Below are positions 40,856 to 52,800 of a stretch of 64,000 nt of DNA, piece by piece. Within the stretch, counting starts at the first letter, position 1, and each line of letters starts with the position of its first letter. Origin of the DNA: Mesostigma viride (taxonomy: Eukaryota > Streptophyta > Mesostigmatophyceae > Mesostigmatales > Mesostigmataceae). The stretch is from the NCBI GenBank assembly GCA_009746045.1, contig RPFO01000111.1:75001-139000 (forward strand), given 5' to 3'. The notes below the pieces were generated by a model. That model was not told the DNA's origin and ran no database searches. It was given only the letters and a program-made list of their open reading frames with translations. Position numbers and translations under genes: made by a program.

Positions 40856-43800
40856 GTTATTATTCCTATTTGTGTAGGCCGCATTTTACTTTATCCGTAA
40901 TTGCAAACACTTCTTTTCGAGGCACGGTATTACGAGGTCCTCAGACATTCTTGGTCAGCTGATCTCTCGCCACCGTCTGAAATTTGCGTTGCCGCACCTA
41001 TCTTCCTCAAATGTGCAGGTGCTGGTGGCAAACCGAGGCGAGATTGCCTGTCGAATCATCCGCACTCTTTCCAAGCTCGGCATCTCCTCGGTTGCTGTCT
41101 ACTCCGATGCCGACAGGGGCGCAGCGCACGTCTCCATGGCCACGGAATCCGTGTACATTGGCAACTCACCGGCAGAATCCAGTTATTTGAAAGTGGACGC
41201 GATCATAAATGCTGCACTCCAAACTGGTGCGCAGGCAATCCACCCAGGCTACGGGTTTCTAAGCGAAAATGCAGCGTTGGCAGAGACTTGCGAGGCGAAT
41301 GGGATTAAGTTTATCGGGCCGACGCCACATCAGGTACGCGCCTTTTCGACCCCGTGCCCGCACGGATGCCATGCCAGCGCACCACAGGAGCGATAGCGTA
41401 CCAATTTAGGTATACTATCTAAGTATATTACGGCTTTGGCCAGCAGATGTCGTCAGAACGCCACGTCAGCCTGCTCTTCTTCTGAACTGTGAGGTTTAAC
41501 GCCTGTTCGGGCCATGTGCAATGTCGGACCCGCAGATCCGCGAATTTGGCCTGAAACATACCGCCCGAGCGCTGGCGAAGCGCATGAAGGTGCCCATGCT
41601 CCCTGGCACAGAGCTGCTGGAGACGAAGGAAGAGGCCGTCGAGGCGGCCGCCAGCATAGGGTACCCTGTCATCCTCAAGGCCACGGCCGGGGGTGGAGGC
41701 ATCGGGATGAGGGTCTGCCATGATGCGGCCGAGCTTACGGAAGGGTTCGAGGTATGCCGCTGATGCCACACCTCGCTACACGATCATACCACGCCATGCC
41801 ACGCCATGCCACGCCATGCCATGCCACGCCACGCCACGCAACGCAACGCAACGCAACGCAACGCAACGCAACGCAACGCAACGCAACGCAACGCAACGCA
41901 ACGCAACGCCACGCTACGCTACGCCACGCCACGCCACGCCACGCCACGCCACGCCACGCCACGCCACGCCACGCCACGCCACGCCACGCCACGCCACGCC
42001 ACGCCACGCCACGCCACGCCACGCCACGCCACGCAACGCAACGCAACGCAACGCAACGCAACGCAACGCCGCGCCACGCCACGCCACGCCACGCCACGCC
42101 ATGCCACGCCACGCCACGCCGCGCTGCGGCTGTGCCGTGCACTGCAGTGCAGTGCATGGTAGACGCATGCCCAGGCGGGGGGGCACCACCGCAATAGACG
42201 CATGCCCAGATGGTGGGCCACCACCGCAACAGACGCATGCCCAGGCGGGGGGCCACCACCGCAACAGACGCATGCCCAGGCAGGGGGCCACCATCGCAAC
42301 AGACGCATGCCCAGGCAGGGGGCCACCATCGCAACAGACGCATGCCCAGGCGGGGGGCCACCACCGCAACAGACGCATGCCCAGGCGGGGGGCCACCACC
42401 GCAATAGACGCATGCCCAGACGGGGGGCCACCACCGCAACAGACGCATGCCCAGGCGGGGGGCCACCACCGCAACAGACGCATGCCCATGCATCACCTAC
42501 GAGGAACGCTACTTGCGCAGGCAACGCCAACCTATTGGTGTGCAGGCCCTGCTGCGCCTGGCCCTTCCCTTCCCTTCCCTTGACGGCTCTGCCCCCCCCA
42601 TGCGTGCGGCGAGCGCCCAACATCCCTCGGGTGGTCCCGCAGTACTGCCGCCCTCAGTACTGCCGCGTCGCTTCTCCCCCAGCCCTTGCGGCCGCGTCGC
42701 TGCTCCCCCACCCCTTGGGGCCGCGTCGCTGCTCCCCCACCCCTTGCGGCCACACCACGCGCCTTGCCCCCCTTCGCTGCTATACCGTGCGGGGTCCTTT
42801 GCCCAAGCACGTGCTTGTTTCAACCTCCGCCGTTGGTTCCATTTTTGTCCTGCCCCCTCTTCACCCCCCTGTGAGAAATGGTGGTGTCCATCCCTGCTCG
42901 CTGCGTGGAGATGCCTGTCCCAACCCCTCCCGAGGCCCGCTTAAGTCGACGCGTCTGTTTCCTTGACCGCTCACCGTGCAGTGCCGTTGTCCCATTTATC
43001 CCCCCCCCTTCCCTCCCCCCCTCCCCCCCTCCCCCTCCCCACTCCTCCTGCCCCGCTCCTCACGCACGCAGGTGGTGAAGCACCTCTCGGCTACCAACTT
43101 TGCGACGGTGGGCGTTTACCTGGAGAAGTACGTGGCGCGCGCGCGGCACGTGGAGGTGCAGATATTTGGCGACGGGAAGGAGGTCGTTTGCCTGGGTGAG
43201 GAGGCACGCTAAACGCCTGCCTGATTGAGGACACATGCAGGCACAGACAGAGGGCGGGCTGTGAGGTGATTGCAGGGTGGGAATAGGCATAGGCGTGGGT
43301 GTGGGTGTGGGTGTGGGTGTGGGTGTGGGTGTGGGTGTGGGTGTGGGTGTGGGTGTGGGTGTGGGTGTGGGTGTGGGTGTGGGTGTGGGTGTGGGTGTGG
43401 GTGTGGGTGTGGGTGTGGGTGTGGGTGTGGGTGTGGGTGTGGGTGTGGGTGTGGGTGTGGGTGTGGGTGTGGGTGTGGGTGTGGGTGTGGGTGTGGGTGT
43501 GGGTGTGGGTGTGGGCGTGGGCAATCTTGGGTGAAGGTTCTCATCTGTTCCCACAAGTGAGACAATGCTAGACAAGTGCCGCAAGGTGAAGCCTATCACT
43601 GGTATTGGTTTTGGTGTTGGTATCATGTCGAACCTGCGCCCAGCAAGCGTTTGACTACTGTGATGGCTTTTCATCGTGGGATTTTGTTTCTTCTGTGTGC
43701 TGCTTTGTGCCAGCCGCAATCCTCATGCTTGCGTGTGGCACACTTGCTACATGCTGCTGCTCCCCAGCTGGCAAAGAGTTGGTGTAAGAGATCCTATTGG

Positions 43801-46800
43801 TTCGCGCCTATGCTGCATAGGGTTGCCCACTGATGGTCCTCACCCCTCCCCCTGGAGCTGGTGCCTGTATGGTAGTTGTACGGTGGATGTCTCCCCTAAA
43901 GCACCGTACTCAAATGCCCCACATGTACTGGCTACTAGAGCAACTACATGGCTACCATGGCTTACATGCCCTGTACTGGCCCCAATTCGCATGCCTCATA
44001 CTACATGCCCGATGGCGTGGACCGCGAATCCAACGGCACCACTGGAAACAGCTCTAGCTTTGCAATCCCAAAAGTGGCCCATGTCTGTGCCGTGGTTACT
44101 TGCGCTGCGCCCCTCCATGCTCTAACCTCGCCCTGGCACGCTCCAACCTGCCCCCGACGCCTCCGCCCCCCCTCCAGGTGACCGTGACTGCTCTTCACAG
44201 CGCCGTAACCAAAAGGTGGTGGAGGAGGCGCCGGCCCCCCGCATCTCCGAGGCCACGCGCACGCAGCTGTTCCAGGCGGCACGCGCGATGGGGATGGCGA
44301 CGGAGCCGCCGTACTGCAGCGCGGGCACGGTGGAGTTTGTGTACGACGAGGACGCGGATGAGTTCCACTTCTTGGAGGTCAACACGCGGCTGCAGGTGGG
44401 TGGGACAGGGGAAACGGAATGGGGTGGGATAGGGGGAACGGAATGGGGTGGGGTAGGTGCAGCAGTAGGGGGTTGGGTGCGGGAGTGCGGGCAGAAGGGT
44501 GGGTGTGGTGGGTGCACAAGGGGGGTTGATGCGGGTGGCTTGGCGGGCAAGCAGGTGCACGCCTTGCCGATGGCAGGAGGCTGGGTTTTTGTGTGTTGAT
44601 ATTAGGTGAGACACCCAAGTATGGGGCCAGGGGGGGGGGGGAGGGAGAGAGAGAGAGAGAGGGGGGGGGGGGGGGGGGAGGTCAGGCTGGCGGTCAGGTG
44701 GGCAGAATGGATTATTGTTTGATGACCAGGCTTGGAATGGTTATCTTAGTCCGGTTTGTAGTCAAAATACTTGTCACACGGAGCGGATGGGCAGGTGGAT
44801 TGTTGTAGGTGTGCTGGCGTGCTGTACCTGTGGCCCCAGTCGCACAGACGGGGTGATGCCATGCCTGAAGGTAGCACCGGCGCATGTGGTAAGGCACGTC
44901 ATGTCACTTGCCGGGCGTGTGCGCGGCCACCCTGCCTGCCGTGTGCTCGGGGTTTTGTGACCTAACCAGTGGCAGACATGTGGCACATCACAACATATAC
45001 CTCCACTCACAGCATCCACTCACAGCAGCCGGCGCCCGCTCACAGTGCGCTCTCCGTTGTGATAGACTTCGCCACACGAACCCTCACGGTTTGTGATAGA
45101 CTTTGCCACACGAGCCTTCATGGTCTTACACGGCATGGTTGATCGGTCTATTCGCCCCCTCTCAACTGGCATATTCCAAAACAGCCTTATATGAAGATGT
45201 TCCTTTTGGAATCTCCTCTTCTCTCCGCCTCTGAAAGCCACCCTCGCAACCGTTCGCTCACCCTGCTTTCCTGTCCGACTTGGTAGTATCCGCCTGCCCA
45301 CTCTCCTTGCGGATACCAATCGTAATGTGTGCTGGCGTGCAGGTTGAGCACGGCGTGACGGAGCTGTTGACGGGCATCGACATCGTTGAGTGGATGGTGC
45401 GCGGCGCGGCAGGCGACCTGCCCCCCCTGCACACGCTCCCTGTGCGCAGCGAGGGCCACGCGATCCAGGCACGCATCTACGCGGAAGACCCTGCGAAGAA
45501 CTTCCAGCCGTCGTCGGGCGAGCTGTCCCACGTGGCCTTCCCGACCGCACCGGAAGTGCGCGTGGACAGCTGGATTGAGTCCGGTACGGAGGTCAGCCCC
45601 TACTACGACCCGCTGCTGGCCAAGGTGATGGTCAAGGCGGACAGCAGGGATGCGGCGGTGGCGGCGCTGGTGCGCGCGTTGTCGGATGTCAGCATCCAGG
45701 GCATCGAGTGCAATGTCGAGTACCTCAAGCACGTGGTCACTTGTGCTGATTTCGTCACGGGGCGCGTGTCCACGCGCATGCTCAACGAGCTGGTGTACCT
45801 ACCGGCCACGATCAACGTGGTGGCGGCGGGCAGTTTTACAACAGTGCAGGACTACCCCGGCCGGCTGGGGTATTGGGACATCGGCGTGCCCCCCAGTGGC
45901 CCCATGGACCACCTGGCGTTCCGGCTGGGCAACCGCTGCCTGGGCAACGAGGAGGGCGCGCCTGGTTTGGAGATGACCATGCAGGTGAGCGGGGCGACGG
46001 GGGTGCAGAAGCTGGGTGTAGGACTGGCCAAGTGCGGCCAAATCTGTGCTGCATTTGTCGAAAATAAAGCTGCTGACAGTGGGAAAGATGGGATCGTCGA
46101 CCGTCTGCCAAAGAGGGCTTGACGAGGGAATGTTGTGTGCATCGCAGTTGGCATGGAAGTGCACATGTGCAGAAAGCACTAGGTGGCAGCAGCAGGGGGT
46201 AGACAGGCGATCGGGGGTGGGCGGACGAGATACTTGGCTGCTGAGTGGGGCTCAAGCCTGTTGTTGTCAAGGGCAGGGAAACGCACTTGCATCCTGCTGG
46301 TGTTCGAGCCATGCCATTCATGGGCCAGAAACAACCTCCTCCGTTGACCGTGCATCCATCCCTTGCAGTGCTTGTCTCATCGGTGCACACCCTCTGGGAC
46401 CCGACGGTCTGAATGCGCAGCTCCTTGCTCAAGGGGCAATCCAGGCGCTCCGCGAGCCTCTCCAGTGTGCTCTATTGTTGTGCAGTCCGCGGTATCAGGG
46501 ACTCAGGGCATGTGATGGCCTTTACATGCTGCAAGGGGCAATGTCGCCAACTCTTATGCCCCTATCTGGTGGTTGCACCCATCTTTCATCATTGAAATCT
46601 CCCTCTTTGCAGGGCCCCACGCTGCGCTTTAACCTCCCTGCCACGATCTGCCTGGCCGGCGCCGTTGCCCCCGCCAAGCTGGGCCCACACGGGGGCCCCC
46701 AACGCGAAGTTGCCACGTACACGCCCACAGCGGTGGCCGCGGGCGAGACGCTGACCATCGGCCGCGTGCCTGGCCCTGGCATCCGCGCGTACCTGCTGTT

Positions 46801-49800
46801 TGGTGGTGGTGGCCTGGACGTGCCATCGTACTACGGCAGCAAGTCCACGTTCACACTGGGCAAGTTTGGGGGCCACGCGGGGCGCACGCTGCTGCCAGGG
46901 GACGTGCTGCGGCTGGAGGCGGGCAAGAAGGGGAACCCCGCTCTGTCGGGGGCGGTGGGGGTCGCGGGGGCGGCGCGGGTAGTCAGCGGGGGCCTGCCGC
47001 TGGGCACGCGGCTAGATGAGCGGCTGATCCCTCAGCTCACCACGAGCTGGGAGGTGGGCGTGCTGCCGGGCCCTCACTGCGCGCCGGACTTCTTCCTGCC
47101 GGAGGATATTGAGATGCTTCACAACACCGAGTGGAAGACGCACTACAACAGGTAGGTGGTTGGAGCACTACAGCAGGTGGGTGGGTGGAGCACTACAGCA
47201 GGTGGGTGGTTGGAGCACTACAGCAGGTGGGTGGTTGGAGCACTACACCAGGTGGGTGGTTGGAGCACTACAGCAGGTGGGTGGTTGGAGCACTACAGCA
47301 GGTGGGTGGTTGGAGCACTACAGCAGGCGGGTGGTTGGAGCACTACAGCAGGTGGGTGGTTGGAGCACTACAGCAGGCGGGTGGTTGGAGCACTACAGCA
47401 GGTGGGTGGTTGGAGCACTACAGCAGGTGGGTGGTTGGAGCACTACAGCAGGCGGGTGGTTGGAGCACTACAGCAGGCGGGTGGTTGGAGCACTACAGCA
47501 GGTGGGTGGGTGGAGCACTACAGCAGGCGGGTGGGTGGAGCACTACAGCAGGTGGGTGGGTGGAGCACTACAGCAGGCGGGTGGTTGGAGCACTACAGCA
47601 GGTGGGTGGTTGGAGCACTACAGCAGGCGGGTGGTTGGAGCACTACAGCAGGTGGGTGGTTGGAGCACTACAGCAGGTGGGTGGTTGGAGCACTACAGCA
47701 GGTGGGTGGTTGGAGCACTACAGCAGGTGGGTGGTTGGAGCACTACAGCAGGTGGGTGGTTGGAGCACTACAGCAGGTGGGTGGTTGGAGCACTACAGCA
47801 GGTGGGTGGGTGGAGCACTACAGCAGGCGGGTGGTTGGAGCACTACAACAGGTGGGTGGTTGGAGCACTACAGCAGGTGGGTGGTTGGAGCACTACAGCA
47901 GGTGGGTGGTTGGAGCACTACAGCAGGTGGGTGGTTGGAGCACTACAGCAGGTGGGTGGTTGGAGCACTACAGCAGATGGGTGGTTGGAGCACTACAGCA
48001 GGTGGGTGGTTGGAGCACTACAGCAGGTGGGTGGGTGGAGCACTACAGCAGGTGGGTGGTTGGAGCACTACAGCAGGTGGGTGGTTGGAGCACTACACCA
48101 GGTGGATGGTTGGAGCACTACAGCAGGTGGGTGGTTGGAGCACTACAGCAGGTGGGTGGTTGGAGCACTACAGCAGGTGGGTGGTTGGTGGGTGGTTGGA
48201 GCACTACACCAGGTGGGTGGTTGGAGCACTACAGCAGGTGGGTGGTTGGAGCACTACAGCAGGTGGGTGGTTGGAGCACTACAGCAGGCGGGTGGTTGGA
48301 GCACTACAGCAGGTGGGTGGTTGGAGCACTACAGCAGGCGGGTGGGTGGAGCACTACAGCAGGCGGGTGGGTGGAGCACTACAGCAGGCGGGTGGTTGGA
48401 GCACTACAGCAGGTGGGTGGTTGGAGCACTACAGCAGGTGGGTGGGTGGAGCACTACAGCAGGTGGGTGGGTGGAGCACTACAGCAGGCGGGTGGGTGGA
48501 GCACTACAGCAGGTGGGTGGTTGGAGCACTACAGCAGGTGGGTGGTTGGAGCACTACAGCAGGCGGGTGGTTGGAGCACTACAGCAGGTGGGTGGTTGGA
48601 GCACTACAGCAGGCGGGTGGTTGGAGCACTACAGCAGGTGGGTGGTTGGAGCACTACAGCAGGCGGGTGGTTGGAGCACTACAGCAGGTGGGTGGTTGGA
48701 GCACTACAGCAGGCGGGTGGTTGGAGCACTACAGCAGGTGGGTGGGTGGAGCACTACAGCAGGCGGGTGGTTGGAGCACTACAGCAGGCGGGTGGTTGGA
48801 GCACTACAGCAGGTGGGTGGTTGGAGCACTACAGCAGGTGGGTGGGTGGAGCACTACAGCAGGTGGGTGGTTGGAGCACTACAGCAGGTGGGTGGGTGGA
48901 GCACTACAGCAGGCGGGTGGGTGGATGGGTGGGTGGTACGTTCCCTTCACCATCGGTGTGTGCGATCAGCAGGAACACACATGCATACAGCACCTTAGCA
49001 TAACAGGTTGAGGCAGTGACCAGGTCTGCTGGGGTCTTAACAGGTGGTACCTTTTTGGCAAGGATTATGTGGGTTTGTTTTGGTAGGTACTTGTGGGTAG
49101 TTATCCTGGGATCACGCCGTTTGCGCTACAAGCAACCATGGGTGATGTCGCCACAGGCGCAGCAGGGGCAGGGGCCAAGGGCAGCGTTGCCAGTGCCGAG
49201 ATGAAGCATGGTCTTTGCACAACTGCTGCGGGTCACTATACTAGCTGCTGCCCTAGCGGGTCGCTATACTAGCTGCTGCCCTCGCTAGGTATTGGGACTG
49301 GAGCTGGTCTCGCCCACCCATGGCGTAGAGAAGGGGACCTTGGGTCAGCACCACATTGAGTTTGAGTGTGCAATTTTTCTGTACGGTTATTGGCATGCCT
49401 GCCTGCCCACACCACTGGCACACCTCGCTCTTACCGCTTGCCTTGCCCCTAATGCGGCCCTTGCCCCCCCCCTCCCCCCGCCCTCCTTTGACCAGCGCGC
49501 GTACCGGCGTGCGGCTCATCGGCCCCAAGCCCAAGTGGGCGCGCCCCAGCGGCGGCGAGGCCGGCCTGCACCCCTCCAACACTCACGACGTCGCGTACGC
49601 GATTGGGTCCGTCTGCTTCACGGGGGACATGCCCATCTTTTTGGGCCACGATGGGCCCAGTTTGGGAGGCTTTGCGTGCCCCTGCGTGATCGCCAAGGCC
49701 GAGATGTGGAAGCTGGGACAGCTGGCGCCCAACGACACGGTCAAGCTCGTGCCCATGGCGCACGGGGCCGCGAATGCGCTGGAGAAGAGGCAGGAGGCCG

Positions 49801-52800
49801 CGCTTGCGTCGCTGCAGGTGGGTGGGCGAGCATACATGTGGGGCTGCAGGTGGGTGGATGGGGCTGCAGGTGGGTGGTATCATGAGCCCCGGTGGCATCG
49901 CTGCGGATGGGTGGACCAGTGAAGGGTTGGTGGCAGTGCGGCGGGTGGGTGGCGGAGCTATCGGTAGGTGGAGGTGTGTCGGTGGGAGCGCGACTGGTGG
50001 GCGGCCTGCTGCTGGTGGGCGGCCTCGTTGGGTGGGGCTGGCGTGACAGAAGGGGGTCGATCTCTACAGCTGGCGCGTTCATTATCAAACAACATGTTAG
50101 TTGCTGCACACGTCACCGACCTACCCGCTCACGTACATGGACACCTCCCCCCCCCCCTATCCTGCAGGTGCCTGAGGTGGAGGATCTTGGCGAGGGCATC
50201 ACCGCCAGCACACACGCGTCCACCTCATGGCCACTGGCATCAATCACCGCCGTGGGAGGCGACCACCTCAACCCAGTGCTGGGGGCGGTGGAGGCGGATG
50301 CGAGCAAGGGCAGCCCCGGCGCGCTGTATCGCCGCGCGGGGGACAAGAATATCCTCGTCGAGTACGGACCGAACGTGCTGGACGTGGACCTGCGCTTCCG
50401 CGTGCACGCGCTCATGGCGGCGATCAAGGCCAACGAGCCGCCGGGCATCATCGACATGACACCGGGCATTCGATCTGTCATGGTGTGTGGGCGGGGGAAC
50501 GGGACGCGCCTTCGCTTGCCCTGCTATCATTCCTTGTCGTGCTCAAAGCGTGCGTTCAAGTAGAAGATGGTCAGACATGTCCCAAGGAGAGCGATCAAGA
50601 ATAGGATAAGGTATTTACACCTAATAGGTAAATATATATGTATACTATAAGGGGGGTATTTTACATAAATCTGATAGAGCGTGTTGGTGCATGGTCGGGA
50701 TTCGGAGCGCATGCAAGGCGTACGCGCTACAATCACTCATGGCATGTGGAGTGGGTGAAGGGGATGTACTGGAGGAAAAGGGGGGTTCGGCGGTTTGCTG
50801 CACTCAGCTGCTGTGCTGGGAGGGCAATCGACAACAGCACGCTCATACGACAACAGCACGCTCATATGCACAGGGGTGCCAACCTGCATGTATCTGTCTG
50901 TATGCGCTACGTAGCAAGGGAACGAGGAGTATTCTGTATGCGCTACGTAGCAAGGGAACGAGGAGTATTCTGTATGCGCTACGTAGCAAGGGAACGAGGA
51001 GTGTTCTGTATGCGCTACGTAGCAAGGGAACGAGGAGTATTCTGTATGCGCTACGTAGCAAGGGAACGAGGAGTATTCTGTATGCGCTACGTAGCAAGGG
51101 AACGAGGAGTATTCTGTATGCGCTACGTAGCAAGGGAACGAGGAGTGTTCTGTCTGCGCTACGTAGCAAGGGAACGAGGAGTATTCTGTATGCGCTACGT
51201 AGCAAGGGAACGAGGAGTGTTCTGTATGCGCTACGCAGCAAGGGAACGAGGAGTATTCTGTCTGCGCTACGTAGCAAGGGAACGAGGAGTATTCTGTATG
51301 CGCTACGTAGCAAGGGAACGAGGAGTATTCTGTATGCGCTACGTAGCAAGGGAACGAGGAGTATTCTGTATGCGCTACGTAGCAAGGGAACGAGGAGTAT
51401 TCTGTATGCGCTGCGTAGCAAGGGAACGAGGAGTATTCTGTCTGCGCTACGTAGCAAGGGAACGAGGAGTATTCTGTATGCGCTACGTAGCAAGGGAACG
51501 AGGAGTGTTCTGTATGCGCTACGTAGCAAGGGAACGAGGAGTGTTCTGTATGCGCTACGTAGCAAGGGAACGAGGAGTGTTCTGTATGCACTACGTAGCA
51601 AGGGAACGAGGAGTGTTCTGTATGCGCTACGTAGCAAGGGAACGAGGAGTGTTCTGTATGCGCTACGTAGCAAGGGAACGAGGAGTGTTCTGTATGCGCT
51701 ACGTAGCAAGGGAACGAGGAGTGTTCTGTATGCACTACGTAGCAAGGGAACGAGGAGTGTTCTGTATGCGCTACGTAGCAAGGGAACGAGGAGTGTTCTG
51801 TATGCGCTACGTAGCAAGGGAACGAGGAGTGTTCTGTATGCGCTACGTAGCAAGGGAACGAGGAGTATTCTGTATGCGCTACGTAGCAAGGGAACGAGGA
51901 GTGTTCTGTATGCGCTACGCAGCAAGGGAACGAGGAGTATTCTGTCTGCGCTACGTAGCAAGGGAACGAGGAGTATTCTGTCTGCGCTACGTAGCAAGGG
52001 AACGAGGAGTATTCTGTATGCGCTGCGTAGCAAGGGAACGAGGAGTGTTCTGTCTGCGCTACGTAGCAAGGGAACGAGGAGTATTCTGTATGCGCTACGT
52101 AGCAAGGGAACGAGGAGTGTTCTGTATGCACTACGTAGCAAGGGAACGAGGAGTATTCTGTATGCGCTACGTAGCAAGGGAACGAGGAGTATTCTGTATG
52201 CGCTACGTAGCAAGGGAACGAGGAGTATTCTGTCTGCGCTACGTAGCAAGGGAACGAGGAGTGTTCTGTATGCGCTACGTAGCAAGGGAACGAGGAGTAT
52301 TCTGTATGCGCTACGTAGCAAGGGAACGAGGAGTGTTCTGTATGCGCTACGTAGCAAGGGAACGAGGAGTGTTCTGTATGCGCTACGTAGCAAGGGAACG
52401 AGGAGTATTCTGTATGCGCTACGTAGCAAGGGAACGAGGAGTATTCTGTATGCGCTACGTAGCAAGGGAACGAGGAGTATTCTGTATGCGCTACGTAGCA
52501 AGGGAACGAGGAGTGTTCTGTATGCGCTACGTAGCAAGGGAACGAGGAGTGTTCTGTATGCGCTACGTAGCAAGGGAACGAGGAGTGTTCTGTATGCGCT
52601 ACGTAGCAAGGGAACGAGGAGTATTCTGTATGCACTACGTAGCAAGGGAACGAGGAGTATTCTGTATGCGCTACGTAGCAAGGGAACGAGGAGTATTCTG
52701 TATGCGCTACGTAGCAAGGGAACGAGGAGTGTTCTGTATGCGCTACGTAGCAAGGGAACGAGGAGTGTTCTGTATGCGCTACGTAGCAAGGGAACGAGGA

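Larger units (their letters stand above)
41752..43071 (+). other. Urea carboxylase intron 3 with several repeat arrays
   Basis: Contains ACGCC/ACGCA pentamers, a 35-bp minisatellite and, near 42660-42757, three copies of a ~29-bp GCCGCGTCGCTGCTCCCCCA unit. C-rich polypyrimidine tract before the acceptor. Confidence 0.9.

Noticed and set aside
40989-41018. Urea carboxylase start at the TTG in front of VLVANRG
   Set aside because: Non-ATG and within a good polypyrimidine tract plus AG; the 40832 ATG exon gives a better family match.
41720-42623. HATPRHATP- and WRGVAWRG-type open frames
   Set aside because: Pentamer and 35-bp minisatellite sequence in intron 3 translated in all frames.
43270-43571. 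Open frames in the GGGTGT repeat
   Set aside because: Simple repeat in intron 4; exons 4 and 5 on either side join in phase without it.
47109-49011. Three ~620-codon [11 protein letters not shown]-type open frames
   Set aside because: By-products of a 25-bp tandem array that stays open in all three plus frames; intron 7.
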